A stretch of DNA of 40,552 nucleotides, taken from NCBI GenBank assembly GCA_031290615.1, contig JAITNF010000092.1, positions 1 to 40,552 of the forward strand, given 5' to 3'. Shown one piece after another: positions 17,938 to 27,128 of the stretch. Numbering within the stretch: the stretch's first letter is position 1; each line of letters starts with the position of its first letter. This DNA is from Desulfovibrio sp. (lineage in GTDB: Bacteria > Desulfobacterota > Desulfovibrionia > Desulfovibrionales > Desulfovibrionaceae). A program made the position numbers and the translations under genes. The notes below the pieces were generated by a model that was not told where the DNA came from, ran no database searches, and worked only from the letters and a program-made list of their open reading frames with translations.

Positions 17938-18420
17938 AGGTTCTGTCGACATTCATTTTATCCATAGAAAATTGCCACGAGCTGAACAAAACCCAAAAAC
18001 GAAATCGCCGTTTTATTGTATCTTGTGGCAATACCACGAAAATGATGCATGTTACCAACTTTATACAAAAAAGCAGCATACTTGCACGGTGTTTTGCGAT
18101 TCATACTTGACGAAATTACTGCCTCCGCACCCATCGCAATAACCTTGTCATAACCTTATATTCGCCAACACGCATCTGTCCTGTTTTCCGCAAGCAACGG
18201 GCGTGCTTGCGGAAAGTCCATCTTTTCCCCACAGGCAGGATGAACCGCAAGGGGTTACTCAAGGCGTCGGCAAGCGCATGAAGCTTTGTTCCAAAACTGC
18301 CGCGAGAACGTCCTGAGAAGCCTGGACTTGCCACCACCTTTTGGCGCCCGTGTCATGGTGATGTGCCCGGATAACAGTTTCCCATACTCCGACGGGAGTG
18401 AAAGCGTCAATCTTGTATGC
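17938..18420 (-). mobile_element. IS5-type transposase relic
   Basis: The minus strand reads VIRAHHHDTGAK, then LGRSRGSFGTKLHALADALS and NPLRFILPVGK, and near its 3' end, across frameshifts, FRGIATRYNKTAISFLGFVQ and LVAI. These are the catalytic-core and C-terminal landmarks of IS5-family DDE transposases. The DNA right end GGTTCTGTCGACA (17939-17951) looks like an IS terminus. The N-terminal third and left terminus are missing and several frameshifts are present. Confidence 0.75.
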
Positions 18421-18599
18421 CGCCACAGCTCATGCCCGCAGTTCTTTACTTGACTATCGTCATGAGCAGGATTGTAGACTTTGTCCAGATAATTTCAATA
18501 GAAAATGCTCTATGGTGGGGAGTATATATGATGCCTGACAAGTCTCCTGCGCGACGAAAGGGGCAGATAGCGCACTCCATCCTCCCTCCCCCGCTGCAT

Positions 18600-19025
18600 T
18601 CATGCGCCGCGAGAAATCTGACATATCTCCCTGAACCAGGACGGGACGGAAACTGGCCTGCCTTCCCTGCCGACAAAAACGTGCTTGGTCATGCCTTCGG
18701 CCAAAAGTTGCGTCTTGTCTTGATCCCGTATCTCATATACAAAACACAGAGATGCACGCCCCCACTCGCTGACGCCGACGCGAACATACAGCAGGTCGTC
18801 ATAGCGGGCCGGTACACGATAGCGGCACTGAGCCTCCCGAACCGGCAAAAAGATGCCTTTTTTTTCCATAGCGGCATAACTCACGCCACTATGACGGATA
18901 TATTCGTTTCTGGATCGTTCAAAGAGATGCAAATATTCAGCATAGTACAATACACCCATCGTGTCGGTTTCTCCATAGGACACACGGTGAGGGAGCCAAA
19001 CATCAGAAACAGGGAAATCATGCAC
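18600..19025 (-). CDS. Hotdog-fold acyl-CoA thioesterase (YbgC/4HBT family)
   Basis: A 141-residue single-domain thioesterase. The catalytic Asp lies in the family motif SYGETDTMGVLYYAEY, followed by the long helix LHLFERSRNEYIR. The rest forms the five-strand sheet (RYRVPARYDDLLYVRVGVSE). It hydrolyses acyl-CoA or acyl-carrier thioesters in the cytoplasm; many YbgC homologues sit with Tol-Pal genes, but none are seen here. GTG at 19025 follows an AAGG. It diverges from mltA. Intact. Confidence 0.82.
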   Translation of the reverse strand: MHDFPVSDVWLPHRVSYGETDTMGVLYYAEYLHLFERSRNEYIRHSGVSYAAMEKKGIFLPVREAQCRYRVPARYDDLLYVRVGVSEWGRASLCFVYEIRDQDKTQLLAEGMTKHVFVGREGRPVSVPSWFREICQISRGA

Positions 19026-19106
19026 GAGCAGACACCTTCTTTGGGCACACCCGACCGGGTGCTATTTTCGGGACATTACAATATTTCAGGCAAGGCGTTG
19101 CCCGCC

Positions 19107-20252
19107 GTGAAACAACAACTGCAGAATATTTTCAGGCAAGGCGGACCGACAAAGTTTTCTGCCCTTCTTGTCCTGATGCTGTCCTGCTTCTGTTTTTTTG
19201 CCTGTGCCAAAAAAACGCCGGATGATTTTGAACCTCTTGGCCCGCCTGTCACCTTCGAGCATCCCGACTTTTTTGTCAAAAATCTTGTACCACGCAACCA
19301 GAATCTGAAAAGTTGGACTGATATGGCCTCCACCGTGCGCAAGTCTTTGCGTTATGTCAAGAGCAAACCAGGAGATGCTGTGGCCATAAATCGTCCCGGG
19401 CTCAGGCTGACCTACGACGACTTTTCCCGCACACTGACTCGCCTGCAGGAATTGCTACCGCGACTGGACGCGGAACCTCAACTTTTTTTACAATATTTCC
19501 GGTGGATTGAAGTAAAGGGTGGTATTGACTATTCCGGGTATTATGAACCAACCGTGCGCGCAAGCCGCATACGCAAGCCAGGTTATACGCAAGCCATTTA
19601 TTCTTGCCCCTCGGAATTGAAAAATGCGCGTCGCCGCAGCAAATTTTACGATCGTCGGACAATAGAAGAAAAACAGGTACTGTCCCACAGGAAACTTGAG
19701 CTTGCCTGGGCCGCCGATCCTGTCGATTCGTTCTTCCTGGAAATTCAAGGCTCCGGCCGCCTGCTTTTTGAAGACGGCACACAGGCTTACATTAACTATG
19801 ACTGCCAGAACGGCCATAAATACAAAAGCTCCGGCAGGATCATGCGGGAAAAGCATCTATTGCAGCGCGGCGACATACATGCACAGCGCGAATGGTTCAA
19901 ACAAAATCCGCACAGAGTGCGCGAAATTTTGAACGACAATCCGAGTTATGTTTTTTTCCGGTTTGGCAACCATGGTCCAACAGGCGCCATGGGGCATGAA
20001 GTTGACGCGTGGCTGTCCCTTGCCACGTCAAGAAGCTTTATTCCCCTCGGCGCTGTTATTGCGTATGGCGTGAATGTGCCGGATCAGAGGCTGGGTCGTA
20101 TACCGTTGCGCGGCATTGGTTTTGCCCAGGATGTGGGAGGGGCCATTAAAGGAAACCGTATAGATATCTTTTGCGGCTCTAACGAAAGGGCCAACTATGC
20201 CGCAAGTTATTTGGACGCCAAAGGACCTGCCTGGGTATTGGTCGCAAATTAG
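19107..20252 (+). CDS. mltA: Membrane-bound lytic murein transglycosylase A (lipoprotein)
   Basis: Cleaves the glycan strand of peptidoglycan with 1,6-anhydro formation, anchored in the outer membrane. From GTG 19107 the N-terminus has a basic region, a hydrophobic stretch (SALLVLMLSCFCFF) and a lipobox Cys in FFACAKK. The mature part has the MltA domain (IDYSGYYEPTVRASRIRKPG) and a C-terminal 3D domain with catalytic-type Asp residues in GFAQDVGGAIKGNRIDIFCG. The frame is open far upstream, but that part overlaps the divergent thioesterase. An ATG at 19020 with a fair AGGGA would collide with that gene's start, and one at 19176 leaves no basic n-region, so the start is uncertain. Confidence 0.85.
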   Translation: MKQQLQNIFRQGGPTKFSALLVLMLSCFCFFACAKKTPDDFEPLGPPVTFEHPDFFVKNLVPRNQNLKSWTDMASTVRKSLRYVKSKPGDAVAINRPGLRLTYDDFSRTLTRLQELLPRLDAEPQLFLQYFRWIEVKGGIDYSGYYEPTVRASRIRKPGYTQAIYSCPSELKNARRRSKFYDRRTIEEKQVLSHRKLELAWAADPVDSFFLEIQGSGRLLFEDGTQAYINYDCQNGHKYKSSGRIMREKHLLQRGDIHAQREWFKQNPHRVREILNDNPSYVFFRFGNHGPTGAMGHEVDAWLSLATSRSFIPLGAVIAYGVNVPDQRLGRIPLRGIGFAQDVGGAIKGNRIDIFCGSNERANYAASYLDAKGPAWVLVAN

Positions 20253-20395
20253 GAGAGTGTTCACCTACAGACTGATCATACACGAAATGAGTCGCTTCTG
20301 TTTCGGCTAGTGAACTATCAACCGCTTACACCACAATATTAAACGATTTAAAATCCGGAAAGGCAGGCAAAATATGTCGGATGATGAACACTCTC
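20253..20395. repeat. 143-bp element with 11-bp perfect inverted ends
   Basis: GAGAGTGTTCA at 20253-20263, the first bases after the mltA stop, is the exact reverse complement of TGAACACTCTC at 20385-20395. The AT-rich interior has no coding sense. It could be a MITE-like relic or a long-range stem. Confidence 0.35.
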
Positions 20396-20424
20396 ATAAA
20401 AATTCGCGTTCCGGTGATATTTGC

Positions 20425-20456
20425 TTGACAGAATATTACGGCGGGGTCTATATAAT
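20425..20456 (+). promoter_or_regulatory. Strong sigma-70-type promoter for the rimP-nusA-infB operon
   Basis: A perfect TTGACA (20425-20430) is followed by TATATAAT (20449-20456): 18 bases to TATATA or 20 to TATAAT. Transcription should start near 20463. The start is about 150 bases before rimP, leaving a structured leader. Confidence 0.7.
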
Positions 20457-20462
20457 TTTTAT

Positions 20463-20550
20463 CCAGTGCGGCGACAAGCATGTAACCGCAACATCCTGAT
20501 GCGGAACAAGCGTCCAAAACGGGGTGGCCTAGAGAGGCCTCCCTTTTTTT
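20463..20550 (+). promoter_or_regulatory. Operon leader with competing hairpins and terminator
   Basis: CCGCA at 20486-20490 can pair with TGCGG upstream (20467-20471) or with TGCGG downstream (20500-20504), so two small hairpins exclude each other. They are followed by a terminator-like stem, GGGGTGGCCT (20521-20530) with AGGCCTCCC (20535-20543), one T-T mismatch, and seven T (20544-20550). The terminator lies upstream of rimP, so it either attenuates the operon or releases a short RNA of about 90 nt. NusA-linked autoregulation is known for this operon in other bacteria; here it is inference. Confidence 0.5.
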
Positions 20551-20615
20551 GTCTTTCAGACATGTGATCTTTTCCGACAGGGAGCAAGTTCAACGGCAGT
20601 TCTTTTGTGGAAAAG

Positions 20616-21344
20616 ATGACAGAAGAAACACTCAAAAAAAATATCCTCGCTCTGGCCGGGCCCGTTGTTTTGTCTATGAATCTCATTATATGGGGTTTGA
20701 AGATACTCCGGTCCGACCACATGATTATACGCCTGTATGTGGATGTGGATACGCCTCAGCCGTCACATGCAGTTCCTGATGCAGTTACTCCATTTTGCGG
20801 GACGGATGCGGGTGCCCGTCCCCTCTCTCCTTCCATTGGTCAGTGTGAGGAAATTTCGCGCCATCTCGCCCTTTCGTTAGAAGTGGAAGACCTCATCGCA
20901 GAAGCGTATGTTCTGGAAGTCTCCACTCCCGGTTTTTCACGCATTTTCTTCAACCTTGCGCAAATGCGCCCCTATTTGGGCGATATGCTGGAAATAAAGC
21001 TCCACAACCCGATAATCCCGGAGTTAACAAACACGTCAGGTGTGCCCCCCGCAGTGACGCCCAGACGACTGTGGTGCGGCAGACTTGAAGCTGTTGAAAA
21101 TGATGTTTTTGTTCTGGAACCGGCAGTCATTTCCGCAGATGGCGACATTCTTTCAGAAGCATTCAGGCCGTTGACATTGTCGTGGGACAACGTGCGCAAG
21201 GCAAATTGTCTGCATATTTTTAAAAGCCTTGTGAAACCGGGTAAAAAATCTAAAACAGGAACAATCCGCACAATGACGCTTCAATCCGCGACGTTTCAAT
21301 CCGCGTCGCATACAGCCAATTTGTCCGACGGAGGCACACAATGA
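20616..21344 (+). CDS. rimP: Ribosome maturation factor RimP, oversized
   Basis: Needed for maturation of the 30S subunit. Recognisable RimP core: EETLKKNILALAGPVVLSMN, IIRLYVDVD, the helix CEEISRHLALSLEVEDLIAE, YVLEVSTPGFSR (family EVSSPGLDR) and a C-terminal SH3-like domain ending NVRKANCLHIF. At 242 residues it is much longer than the usual 150-160. The extra is a Pro/Ala-rich insertion of about 30 residues after the first strand-rich part and a low-complexity tail after residue 205. The ATG at 20616 was preferred to a GTG three codons earlier. Its TGA overlaps the nusA ATG (ATGA). Confidence 0.88.
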   Translation: MTEETLKKNILALAGPVVLSMNLIIWGLKILRSDHMIIRLYVDVDTPQPSHAVPDAVTPFCGTDAGARPLSPSIGQCEEISRHLALSLEVEDLIAEAYVLEVSTPGFSRIFFNLAQMRPYLGDMLEIKLHNPIIPELTNTSGVPPAVTPRRLWCGRLEAVENDVFVLEPAVISADGDILSEAFRPLTLSWDNVRKANCLHIFKSLVKPGKKSKTGTIRTMTLQSATFQSASHTANLSDGGTQ

Positions 21345-22618
21345 ATCTTGAACTCAAAAAGGCTATAGAACAAATCTGCAAAGATCGTGGACTTGACCGT
21401 GACATGCTTATCGACGCGCTGGAAGACGCGGTGCGCATATCCGTCCTGCGCCGCTTCAACGAAAATGCCGATGTGGAAGTGACCTACAACGAAGAAACGG
21501 GCGATATTGAAGTTTTTCAGTTCAAAATTGTGGTTTCCGACGACGCCGTACAAAACGATGATACGCAGATATCTTTGACAGATGCGCGTAATCATGACGC
21601 CACAGTGCAAATCGACGACGAGGTTGGTTTTCGTGTCAACGTGGCGGATTTGGGACGTATTGCCGCCCAGTCAGCCAAACAGGTCATTATTCAACGCATG
21701 CGCGATGCCGAGCAGGAAATCATTTATGAAGAATACAAGAATCGTACCGGTGAAATTGTATCCGGCATAGTCCAGCGCCGAGAACGGGGCGGATGGATTA
21801 TCAATCTCGGCCGCACTGAAGCCATATTGCCGCGCGAAGAACAGATACCGAGAGAGCACTATAAACGCGGCGATCGCGTCCAGTCCATTATTACTGATGT
21901 GCGCAAGGAAGGACGCGGACCACAGGTTGTCATCTCCCGCGCGCACCGCGACTATATGGCGGCGCTTTTCCACCGAGAGGTGCCGGAAGTCGATGATGGC
22001 GTGGTCAAGATAATGAGTGTGGCACGCGATCCCGGTTCCCGCGCCAAAGTGGCCGTTTTTTCCCGCGAAAGAGATGTCGATCCCGTGGGCGCCTGCGTTG
22101 GCGTGCGTGGTTCGCGCATACAGAATATTGTCCAGGAACTGCACGGAGAGCGCATTGATATTGTCATCTGGAGCCCAGATATTGCCACCTATGCACGCAA
22201 CTCCCTTGCCCCGGCCCTTGTACTGCGCATCGTTGTTGATGATGAAGAAAATCTTCTTGAAGTCATTGTTCCCGACGACCAGCTTACCAACGCCATTGGC
22301 CGCAAAGGCCAGAACGTCAAGCTGGCCGCGCGGCTTTTGGGTTGGAAGATCGATATTTTTACTGAAAGCCGCTACAATGAAGCCAATGCCATAGGGCACG
22401 GTCTTGAGCAGGTTGCCAGTGTCGCCGAGGTCTCTATTGAAGCGTTGATTGACACGGGCTATACCTCATTGGACAAACTGCGTGAAGCCAGTGACGAGGA
22501 ACTGGCAGAAAAACTGGTCATAAGCAATACGCGGATAGCGGAATTGCGTTCAGCCATCAACTTCCTGGCGCCGGTAGTTGAAAAAATGCCGGAGAACGCA
22601 GACTCCGTCGGAGATTAA
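21341..22618 (+). CDS. nusA: Transcription termination/antitermination factor NusA
   Basis: Binds RNA polymerase and modulates pausing, termination and antitermination. 425 residues: N-terminal polymerase-binding domain (1-125, MNLELKKAIEQICKDRGLDR), S1 domain (about 130-200, GEIVSGIVQRRERGGWIINL), KH1 and KH2 (about 200-345, GACVGVRGSRIQNIVQELHG and NAIGRKGQNVKLAARLLGWK), then one short C-terminal helix-hairpin domain of about 70 residues. It lacks the second acidic repeat of E. coli NusA, which is usual outside gammaproteobacteria. Overlaps rimP by four bases. Intact. Confidence 0.96.
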   Translation: MNLELKKAIEQICKDRGLDRDMLIDALEDAVRISVLRRFNENADVEVTYNEETGDIEVFQFKIVVSDDAVQNDDTQISLTDARNHDATVQIDDEVGFRVNVADLGRIAAQSAKQVIIQRMRDAEQEIIYEEYKNRTGEIVSGIVQRRERGGWIINLGRTEAILPREEQIPREHYKRGDRVQSIITDVRKEGRGPQVVISRAHRDYMAALFHREVPEVDDGVVKIMSVARDPGSRAKVAVFSRERDVDPVGACVGVRGSRIQNIVQELHGERIDIVIWSPDIATYARNSLAPALVLRIVVDDEENLLEVIVPDDQLTNAIGRKGQNVKLAARLLGWKIDIFTESRYNEANAIGHGLEQVASVAEVSIEALIDTGYTSLDKLREASDEELAEKLVISNTRIAELRSAINFLAPVVEKMPENADSVGD

Positions 22619-22646
22619 CGGACGCAAAACATCGGGACAAAAAACC

Positions 22647-22904
22647 ATGCGGAAAAAACAAACTGAATCAACACAGGGAACAACAATACGGAAAGATCCG
22701 GTCAGAATGTGCGTGATCTGCCGGAGGCGTTTTCCCCGAGATGCTTTGATCCGTTATGTACTTTCGCCGCAGGGAAATACAAGCATTGACCCGAAAAAAT
22801 CCGCTCTCGGCAGAGGGCTATACCTGTGTTCAGATCCGCACTGTGAAGTAAAATTTGCAAAATACCGGCCCGGCGTCAAACGTAGGGAGAATAAGCATGC
22901 CTGA
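22647..22904 (+). CDS. rnpM: RnpM/YlxR family RNA-binding protein (DUF448)
   Basis: An 85-residue basic protein in its standard place between nusA and infB. The core RMCVICRRRFPRDALIRYVL, then GRGLYLCSDPHCEVKFAK, matches the YlxR fold (C-x-x-C-R, G-R-G-x-Y-x-C). Characterised members bind RNase P RNA and modulate its activity. I chose the ATG at 22647; an in-frame ATG at 22578 lies inside nusA. The end overlaps the infB start by eight bases, suggesting translational coupling. Intact. Confidence 0.88.
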   Translation: MRKKQTESTQGTTIRKDPVRMCVICRRRFPRDALIRYVLSPQGNTSIDPKKSALGRGLYLCSDPHCEVKFAKYRPGVKRRENKHA

Positions 22905-25758
22905 AGAAAAATTCAAAATAAAAGATATCGCCGCAGAGCTGGAAGTTCAGCCCAAGAATATGCTGCGCGCCTTACGCGAAATTGGCCTGCCTGCCAAAAG
23001 TACGGCTGGCTCCATTTCACAGGAAAATGTATTGCGTGTTCGCGATTATTTCAGCGCCCAAAGACACCAGAATGTTGAACGCACGGAAGTTCAGAGCAAT
23101 ATTATTGTGCGGCGCCGTCGCAGCAAACCAAACGGGGCTGCTGGAGCCGGGGAACCAGCGCTGGACCCAGTTTCCGTCCAGACGCCGGTATCGGGTGAAG
23201 AGATATCCGGTCAGGACGCATTGTCGCATGCCGGCCTTCATGATGACAGTCTGATACAAAAAGAGGAAGTGCCGTCCGGAGTGGACAAGATGTCAGTCTC
23301 TCCGACATTTCCGCAGGATGTCGAAAAAGAAGGGAGAAAACTCAGACAGCGTGCACCACGCCAGAAAAAGACTCTTACCGCGCCGCCTCCCGCCCGCGTA
23401 ATCAGCCGCCCGGACATAGCCGCCCCAACTGAGCCCACCGCCGACATAAGATCTGAGGACACCGCGCCCAAGACGAAAATTGTCTTGCCCGCTCCAGAGG
23501 AGTCCCGGGAGAAAACACCCAAAAATTTGCGCATGACGTTACCGGACGCCTCCGCCATACCGGACGAGAACTCCGTGCCCGCGTTGTCGACACTGGCAAT
23601 GAAACTTGAAGCAAAAGCGGCGTCATCGGCTGGCAGTGAGGACAAGGCTGGTGCGCCGATACGCCGCAGGCCGCCGCAGGCCCAACAACGCGTCAAGGTT
23701 ATTTCACTCCCTGCTCCCGCAGAACGAGAAAGGTATACTGGCCGTGCCCCGGGAGTGCGTCCCGCGCAGCAAGACGGCCAACGGCCTCAGGGCCTCGGGC
23801 AGCCCACTGTCGCTTCGCCGACTGACGTCCACGACGGTCAAAGCAAGAAAAAACGACTCAAGGGTCGTCGCACAGTAGATTTTCAACAGGGGGCTTTTGA
23901 GCGCCACCAGGATGATAATGCCCCCCAACGCCTCAACAAGGGCAAAAGTCGCCGCAAGGGTATCAAGCCGACGTTGCAGATACAACAAATCCAGCCCATA
24001 AAAACGGCCAAGCGCAAAATACGCATTGAAGAGGCCATTCGCGTGTCGGACATAGCCCACCAAATGGGTCTAAAGTCCACCGAAATCATCAAAATCCTTT
24101 TCGGGCTCGGCATCATAGCAACCATCAACCAGTCTCTGGACATGGACACGGCAACGCTTGTCGCAGCCGAATTTGACTATGAAGTCGAAAAAACAGGACT
24201 GTCTCTCAAAATTCCGGAACCCGAACCTGATCTGCCGGAAAGCCTGAAAACCCGTCCTCCGGTAGTGACCATAATGGGTCATGTGGACCATGGAAAAACC
24301 TCCCTTCTGGACGCAATACGTAAATCCAATGTGACGAGCGGCGAAGCTGGCGGTATAACCCAGCACATCGGCGCGTATTATGTCAGGACAAATCGGGGGG
24401 AAATCGTTTTCCTGGATACGCCGGGGCATGAGGCGTTTACGGCCATGCGTGCACGCGGCGCGCAAATCACGGATCTTGTGGTTTTGGTTGTTGCTGCGGA
24501 CGACGGGGTAATGGAGCAGACGCGCGAGGCTGTCAACCACGCCCGCGCGGCCAATGTGCCGATCATGGTGGCCGTGAACAAAATGGACAAATCCGGCGCC
24601 GACCCTGACCGTGTTCTGCGCGAACTTGCGGAACTCGGCCTGCAGCCGGAAGACTGGGGTGGGGATGCCATTGTCGCCAAAGTTTCCGCGAAGACGCGTC
24701 TGGGGCTGGACAATCTGCTTGAAATGATCGTCCTGCAATCGGAAATTATGGAGCTCAAGGCCAATCCCGACAAACTGGCGCGCGGCCGTATTGTGGAAGC
24801 CCGTCTGGATAAAGGACGCGGTCCCATAGCCACGGTGCTCATTCAGCAGGGCACGCTCAACCAAGGTGACAATTTTGTTTGCGGAGCGTTCTCCGGACGT
24901 GTGCGTGCCCTGACCAATGATCAAGGCAAAAAGGTTAAGTCCGCGAGTCCTTCCCTTCCTGTGGAAGTGCAGGGCTTTGAGGGAGTACCTGAAGCCGGCG
25001 AAGAATTTATTGTTCTTGAAGACGAAAAACTGGCCCGTCGCATCGCGGACAGCCTTGCCGCAAAGCAGCGGGAACGCGACCTTGCTTCGGAGTCCCGCGT
25101 CACACTTGAAACATTCCTCTCCCGCCGGGCTTCCGATCAGGAAACATTGACTCTTAATCTGGTAATAAAAGCTGATGTGCAGGGCAGTCTGGAAGCCATT
25201 GCGGAAGCCTTGAACAAAAAGAGCACGGACAAGGTGCGGCTGCATGTCATGCACGGCGGCGCAGGCGCCATTTCAGAATCTGACATTATGCTGGCTTCCG
25301 CGTCCAACGCCATAATTATCGGCTTCAATGTGCGTCCTACGGCAAAAGTAAAAGAAATAGCGGAACGCGAAAATATGGATGTCCGTTTCTACAACATCAT
25401 CTACAAGCTCGTGGAGGACATCGAAAACGCCATGGCCGGCATGCTTGCGCCGGTACAGCGGGAAGTCTATCTCGGTCAGGCTGAAGTGCGGAGAACCTAC
25501 AATGTGCCGAAAATCGGAACTATTGCCGGTTCCTATGTGGCGGACGGAAAAATTGCCCGCAATGCCAGCGCGCGCCTTCTGCGTGACTGCATTGTTATCT
25601 ATACGGGCAAAATCGACTCGCTCAAACGCTTCAAGGATGACGTGCGGGAAATAGTAAAAGGCAATGAATGCGGCGTCGGACTGGAGAATTTTAATGACAT
25701 TAAAGAAGGAGATATCATTGAGGCATTTGAAACTGTAGAAGAAGCGGCTTCGCTCTAG
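22897..25758 (+). CDS. infB: Translation initiation factor IF-2
   Basis: GTPase that brings fMet-tRNA to the 30S subunit and promotes subunit joining. 953 residues: N-terminal IF2N helix bundle ([20 protein letters not shown]), a long Pro/Ala/charged linker (about 60-370), a second IF2N-type module ([20 protein letters not shown]), then the G domain with GHVDHGKT at 461-468, [12 protein letters not shown] and SAK, and the three C-terminal domains ending [15 protein letters not shown]. The ATG at 22897 has GGGAG upstream. The linker length is typical of long Desulfovibrio-type IF-2. Intact. Confidence 0.96.
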   Translation: MPEEKFKIKDIAAELEVQPKNMLRALREIGLPAKSTAGSISQENVLRVRDYFSAQRHQNVERTEVQSNIIVRRRRSKPNGAAGAGEPALDPVSVQTPVSGEEISGQDALSHAGLHDDSLIQKEEVPSGVDKMSVSPTFPQDVEKEGRKLRQRAPRQKKTLTAPPPARVISRPDIAAPTEPTADIRSEDTAPKTKIVLPAPEESREKTPKNLRMTLPDASAIPDENSVPALSTLAMKLEAKAASSAGSEDKAGAPIRRRPPQAQQRVKVISLPAPAERERYTGRAPGVRPAQQDGQRPQGLGQPTVASPTDVHDGQSKKKRLKGRRTVDFQQGAFERHQDDNAPQRLNKGKSRRKGIKPTLQIQQIQPIKTAKRKIRIEEAIRVSDIAHQMGLKSTEIIKILFGLGIIATINQSLDMDTATLVAAEFDYEVEKTGLSLKIPEPEPDLPESLKTRPPVVTIMGHVDHGKTSLLDAIRKSNVTSGEAGGITQHIGAYYVRTNRGEIVFLDTPGHEAFTAMRARGAQITDLVVLVVAADDGVMEQTREAVNHARAANVPIMVAVNKMDKSGADPDRVLRELAELGLQPEDWGGDAIVAKVSAKTRLGLDNLLEMIVLQSEIMELKANPDKLARGRIVEARLDKGRGPIATVLIQQGTLNQGDNFVCGAFSGRVRALTNDQGKKVKSASPSLPVEVQGFEGVPEAGEEFIVLEDEKLARRIADSLAAKQRERDLASESRVTLETFLSRRASDQETLTLNLVIKADVQGSLEAIAEALNKKSTDKVRLHVMHGGAGAISESDIMLASASNAIIIGFNVRPTAKVKEIAERENMDVRFYNIIYKLVEDIENAMAGMLAPVQREVYLGQAEVRRTYNVPKIGTIAGSYVADGKIARNASARLLRDCIVIYTGKIDSLKRFKDDVREIVKGNECGVGLENFNDIKEGDIIEAFETVEEAASL

Positions 25759-25802
25759 GCCGCCGTTTCTTTCTGCTTCAGATCAAACCGACTTCTTATT
25801 AC

Positions 25803-26091
25803 ATGGCCATATTTATAGCGCTGTTAACGGTGCATTCCCATCTTGACGGCAATGACAACCTGAAGGCCGCCGTGTTGCCTAACAGCCTGAAGCAAAAAAC
25901 GCACCACAAATTCAATGTAGCCATTGCCGAGGTTGACACTGAAAACAGTTACACATGCATCAGGTTGGCCGTTGTTTACGCCTCAAACAGTGAAACATAT
26001 TTGCGAAGCCGGATGGATAACTGAAATGATGGCAGCGGCATGCCCTGAAAAACTGAATGACAGCCAACTGGAAATATATGTCGCTGAATGA
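25803..26091 (+). pseudogene. DUF503 protein, frameshifted near the end
   Basis: ATG at 25803 opens MAIFIALLTVHSHLDGNDNL, KFNVAIAEVDTENSYTCIRL and ETYLRSRMDN, then a stop. One frame over, ITEMMAAACPEKLNDSQLEI continues to TGA at 26089. Together they are a near-complete DUF503 protein, a small family that commonly follows infB; its function is unknown. The internal conserved stretch (usually SLKEKR..+SL) has also drifted to LKAAVLPNSLKQK. It overlaps the start of the DHH gene. Confidence 0.65.
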
Positions 26092-27100
26092 GCTGATTCC
26101 GCCACCATACCGAGATGGGGCAAACCGTACAGCGGAGAGCATCAGGGAAACCAACTACGTCGTTGTCGCGGGGCACGTCAATCTGGACGGCGACGCCGTT
26201 GGGGCCGCAGCTGCGGCAGGGCATATTTTGCGTTCCCTCGGCAAGGAGTTTATGTTATACAGCGGCACAGGTCTGCCGCAGTCATTTTCTTTTCTGTCCA
26301 TGCCCGGCATGGTGCATACGTCTCTCGAACGTCCGCCCTTCCCTCTTCGTAGCGCTCTTTTTGTTGACTGTAACGAGCCGCACCGACTCGGTCAGGACAT
26401 GGCGGAACGTATGCCGAAACTTGCCAGTGTGAACATTGACCACCATCCCGGCAGAGGAATGGGGTCTTTGTCTAATTGGATATTTCCGCAGGCGGCGGCC
26501 ACTGCGCAGCTTATGGCCTATGTGGCGATATACCTTGGCCTGCCTCTGTCCGGTGATATTGCAGATGCCATCGCCTTGGGCATTATCACGGATACAGGCG
26601 GATTCCGCCACGGCAATACCGATGCTGACATACTGCTCCTCACGGCGCATCTGGCAAAAAACGGATGCAATATTCCCCTGTTGCGCGAGCTTCTGGAAAA
26701 TAACTGGAGTCTGGGACGGATGCGGCTCTGGGCCACGCTAATGCGCCGCATACGTCTTGAACGCGACAAAACTGTGGCGTTTTGCCATGTTCTGGCAGAC
26801 GACCTGCGTGAAAATCAGTGTCTCAAGGAGGAGTTGGAAGGCTTTGTGGAACACCTGCGCCGTTTGCGCGGCGTCAAAGTGGCCGCCCTTCTGCTGGAGG
26901 ATACTCCGCAGTCCTGCAAATTCAGTCTGCGCTCCGCCGGAAACAACAATGTCCTCGCCACTGCCGCAGCTCTGGATGGCGGCGGGCATATCAACGCGGC
27001 AGGGGGCATCCTGCATCTTTTGCCTGATCAGGCGGAAAACATTCTGCTGGCCGCTGTCTGCAAACAACTGGATAAGGAAGAAAAGGAAGCGGCGGCTTAA
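26078..27100 (+). CDS. nrnA: DHH-family phosphoesterase (NrnA-like nanoRNase/pAp phosphatase)
   Basis: Degrades short RNA oligonucleotides and dephosphorylates pAp with manganese. 340 residues: DHH domain with GHVNLDGDAVGAA, the FVDCNEPHRLG region, NIDHHPG and ALGIITDTGGFRHG, then the DHHA1 domain with the substrate-binding GGGHINAAG near the C-terminus. ATG at 26078 (GGA eight bases upstream) was chosen; an ATG at 26057 is also in frame. In relatives rbfA sits between DUF503 and this gene; here the two overlap and no rbfA remains. Intact. Confidence 0.88.
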   Translation: MSLNELIPPPYRDGANRTAESIRETNYVVVAGHVNLDGDAVGAAAAAGHILRSLGKEFMLYSGTGLPQSFSFLSMPGMVHTSLERPPFPLRSALFVDCNEPHRLGQDMAERMPKLASVNIDHHPGRGMGSLSNWIFPQAAATAQLMAYVAIYLGLPLSGDIADAIALGIITDTGGFRHGNTDADILLLTAHLAKNGCNIPLLRELLENNWSLGRMRLWATLMRRIRLERDKTVAFCHVLADDLRENQCLKEELEGFVEHLRRLRGVKVAALLLEDTPQSCKFSLRSAGNNNVLATAAALDGGGHINAAGGILHLLPDQAENILLAAVCKQLDKEEKEAAA

Positions 27101-27128
27101 CTTTGAAAAAGTCAAACAGCCACAAAAA

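Noticed and set aside
18417..19106. The long 5' extension of the mltA frame
   Set aside because: It runs antisense through the thioesterase gene and carries no signal peptide; the lipoprotein signal near 19140-19200 fixes a later start.
24070..25254. A 394-codon frame on the minus strand opposite infB
   Set aside because: Shadow produced by the codon bias of the IF-2 G domain; no recognisable protein.
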